A stretch of DNA of 64,000 nucleotides from Williamsia limnetica (GTDB lineage: Bacteria > Actinomycetota > Actinomycetes > Mycobacteriales > Mycobacteriaceae), in the NCBI RefSeq assembly GCF_003217475.1, contig NZ_QJSP01000007.1:186001-250000 (forward strand), written 5' to 3'. Shown one piece after another: positions 62,454 to 64,000 of the stretch. The translations under genes were made by a program, and so were the position numbers. Numbering within the stretch: position 1 is the first letter of the stretch; every line of letters starts with the position of its first letter. The notes under the pieces are model-generated. The model searched no databases and had not been told where the DNA came from. It saw only the letters and a list, made by a program, of their open reading frames with translations.

Positions 62454-62918
62454 TCATCCTCCGATCATGCTCGACGCGGCAGACGAACCCGGGCGTGTTC
62501 CATCGATCACAACGAGTCGGCGCTTGAACAACCACTCATCTCCCACCGGCACCAGAACATCGCGATACGTGCCCCAGTGATCGGCGGCATCGGCATGGAA
62601 GACCGCGAAGTAGGCCGAGGACTCGATCCGGTCGGGCGTGATCGAATCGAAGCGAAGGCTCGCGACAAAGTGCCGGACGATGGGTCGCGTCGTCGCCGCC
62701 TGAGCGGTGGCATGCGCCACCAGTTCCGCAGACACCGAGGTCAGCGTGTCGATGATGTTCTGACGCCCCGTTGTGGCAAAGGAGTTTCGCGCCTCCAGAG
62801 ACCCATCCTCCGTGAAGCATGCCGCAAGCTCGTCCAGTCGCCCCTTGTCACCCGCCCGGTTGTATCGGGCATACCGATCGCGAACCAGCTCCCGAGCGAT
62901 GAGATGTTCGACGTTCAA
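62454..62918 (-). CDS. SnoaL-like (NTF2-fold) protein
   Basis: 154 aa. RDRYARYNRAGDKGRLDELAACFTEDGSLE (~13-42) and DHWGTYRDVLVPVGDEWLFKRRLVVIDG (~112-139) are the two hallmark segments and match the protein at 24759 (DHWGTYRDHLIRTGDGWRF). TTG at 62918 is the start, since GGAGG lies 7 nt upstream. First gene of the SnoaL/SDR/LLM unit. The A/T-rich GCAAATAGTTAAATG at ~62959-62973 is the probable promoter region. Confidence 0.83.
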   Translation of the reverse strand: MNVEHLIARELVRDRYARYNRAGDKGRLDELAACFTEDGSLEARNSFATTGRQNIIDTLTSVSAELVAHATAQAATTRPIVRHFVASLRFDSITPDRIESSAYFAVFHADAADHWGTYRDVLVPVGDEWLFKRRLVVIDGTRPGSSAASSMIGG

Positions 62919-63075
62919 CGCATAACCTCCGTATGCTCCCTTTGCGCACCCTAGTGGAGCAAATAGTTAAATGAAAGACCTCATAACGCTATCCCCGATC
63001 CGGACAAGACGGAACACTTTCAAAGAATGCGGCGGGTGTCATAGATCAGCACCGCAGATCGCCTCCGGTAGGTGA

Positions 63076-63625
63076 TCACAATCGGTGCAGAGTCATCCGG
63101 GGTCCACAGCCGGGGTGCTTCCGGTCGGTGGCACCGATCATCGGTACGTGTTTGACGCGCGCTATCGCCGATGCCTGGCCATCGGCGCCGATGGCCACGC
63201 TGTCGGCCACTGCGGTGCCGCGCCCGATCCGAACCGGGGTCGCGTCGTAACGGGCCCCATCCCCCACCTTCATCGGCCGGAGGTAGTTGATACGCAGCGA
63301 GCCAAGATAATGGGCATCCGACTCACCCTGCTTCGATTGCAGGGCATCGGAATCAAGCTGTATCCTGACGCGGCGCCGTCCAGTCGGAGTGACAATTGCT
63401 CCAACAACGTTGCGTGCTCGTGTCGTCCGGTCGCACAATATGGTTCGACAACCCACCGGATCCGTCGAGCATCAGCGCCAGTGGCCCCAGGCTCCTCACT
63501 CCCGTCTCCGTGTTCTCGAGAGAGGCGACATCCATGGTCAGCAAACTGCGACCGGTCCTCGGATCAGCCTCCACGATTGTTATGCCGAACCTGCGTTCGA
63601 CAGGGCTCGGCTCCACAGCTGCCAC
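63076..63625 (-). pseudogene. frameshifted PaaI-type thioesterase (hot-dog) gene
   Basis: The N-terminal frame from GTG 63625 reads ERRFGITIVEADPRTGRSLL and SLGPLALMLDGSGGLSNHIV, the first half of a PaaI-like hot-dog domain, then loses similarity and stops at 63353. The second half (HYLGSLRINYLRPMKVGDGARYDATPVRIGRGTAVADSVAI, read in parts) continues in another frame to 63076. A third frame gives LLEQLSLRLDGAA between them, so one or two indels lie within ~63350-63425. No single frame encodes a full domain. Confidence 0.75.
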
Positions 63626-63878
63626 CGCCGGTCCGCTGCCGGCCGCGACCCTCAGTTCAGCCGAATCCTCAGGAGGCTCCGGTCAAGTAGTTCATCCCGT
63701 CAGAATATGTCCGATTTTGCGAAACCGGTTAATTAGTTATCTATACGGACGTACACTAGAAGAGTTCGCGGGCCGAGTTGTGGTTCAAGCTCCCGTCGGA
63801 CCCACCAAACCTCGCTTGTGAGGGCTATTCGGTCGCCGCCTGTCGCCTCGCCGATTCGACGGCATGAAAGGAAACGCC

Positions 63879-64000
63879 ATGAACGACACTCTCTCCGGTA
63901 TCCGCGTAGTTGAGCTCGCTGCCTGGACTTTTGTTCCCGCTGCCGGCGCAGTGCTCGCGGACTGGGGCGCCGATGTGATCAAGATCGAACACCCTGAGAC
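63879..64000 (+). CDS. CaiB/BaiF family CoA-transferase, N-terminus only
   Basis: 40 codons before the window edge. LSGIRVVELAAWTFVPAAGA and LADWGADVIKIEHPE are the unmistakable N-terminus of type III CoA-transferases. AAAGGAAACGCC precedes the ATG. The A/T-rich tract AACCGGTTAATTAGTTATC near 63722-63740 is the likely promoter region. It may start the next operon of the island. Confidence 0.93.
   Translation, partial: MNDTLSGIRVVELAAWTFVPAAGAVLADWGADVIKIEHPE

Overview
The window is a 64 kb stretch of GC-rich DNA with dense, overlapping genes and frequent GTG/TTG starts. It has multiple acyl-CoA dehydrogenases (ACADs), SCP2-type thiolases paired with DUF35 proteins, luciferase-like (F420-type) oxidoreductases and GntR/TetR regulators. 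This points to an actinobacterium of the Mycobacteriales (Rhodococcus, Gordonia, Williamsia or Mycobacterium-like); the genus cannot be fixed from sequence alone. No rRNA, tRNA, CRISPR, transposase or integrase was seen.

Almost every gene fits CoA-dependent breakdown of a large, probably polycyclic or branched acid: 3 intact acyl-CoA synthetases, 10 ACAD genes (three alpha/beta pairs and one fused beta-alpha protein), 4 crotonases, 1 MaoC hydratase, 5 SDRs, 2 classical thiolases, 4 SCP2/Ltp-type or thiolase-like genes with 4 DUF35 modules, 3 CoA-transferase family genes, 2 intact thioesterases, a Rieske oxygenase with a KshB-like reductase, 2 amidohydrolase_2 enzymes, 2 LLM oxidoreductases, a nitronate monooxygenase-like protein and two SnoaL-like proteins. 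The content resembles actinobacterial steroid side-chain and ring catabolism, but no ring-cleavage genes (hsaC, kstD type) are here and the substrate is unknown.

Layout: 1-890 end of a branched-chain-type ABC permease gene; 1339-5777 leftward operon of two ACADs, a CoA-transferase and an SDR; 5876-8013 rightward ACAD pair; 8085-10089 leftward ACAD and crotonase; 10413-11977 two related GntR regulators meeting tail to tail; 12011-17838 leftward operon (synthetase, fused ACAD, crotonase, SDR, small protein, GntR); 18113-19312 thiolase; 19397-21570 MaoC/Ltp/DUF35 operon and divergent TetR; 22561-24148 Ltp/DUF35; 24489 a 53-residue acidic protein; 24759-27689 hydrolase/SDR/VOC/SnoaL operon; 27907-31773 synthetase, TesB, thiolase; 31814-33301 decayed thiolase and synthetase; 33341-35017 hydrolase and thioesterase; 35311-38732 amidohydrolase, NMO, LLM; 38851-43835 five-gene coupled operon with an internal GntR; 43847-46937 leftward ACAD pair and crotonase; 47054-51080 Cys-less thiolase-like/DUF35 fusion, Ltp thiolase, synthetase; 51139-52440 gene remnants; 52445-55162 Rieske oxygenase, TetR, reductase; 55471-58296 SDR, DUF35, interrupted Ltp, small ferredoxin-fold protein; 58576-62918 TetR, amidohydrolase, LLM, SDR, SnoaL; 63076-63625 broken thioesterase; 63879 start of a CaiB-type CoA-transferase.

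Inferred scheme: synthetases and CoA-transferases activate acids; ACAD pairs, hydratases and SDRs oxidise side chains; FadA thiolases release acetyl- or propionyl-CoA; Cys-less Ltp/DUF35 modules may cleave by retro-aldol reaction; the Rieske system hydroxylates a ring. Decayed genes at four places show the island is being remodelled.
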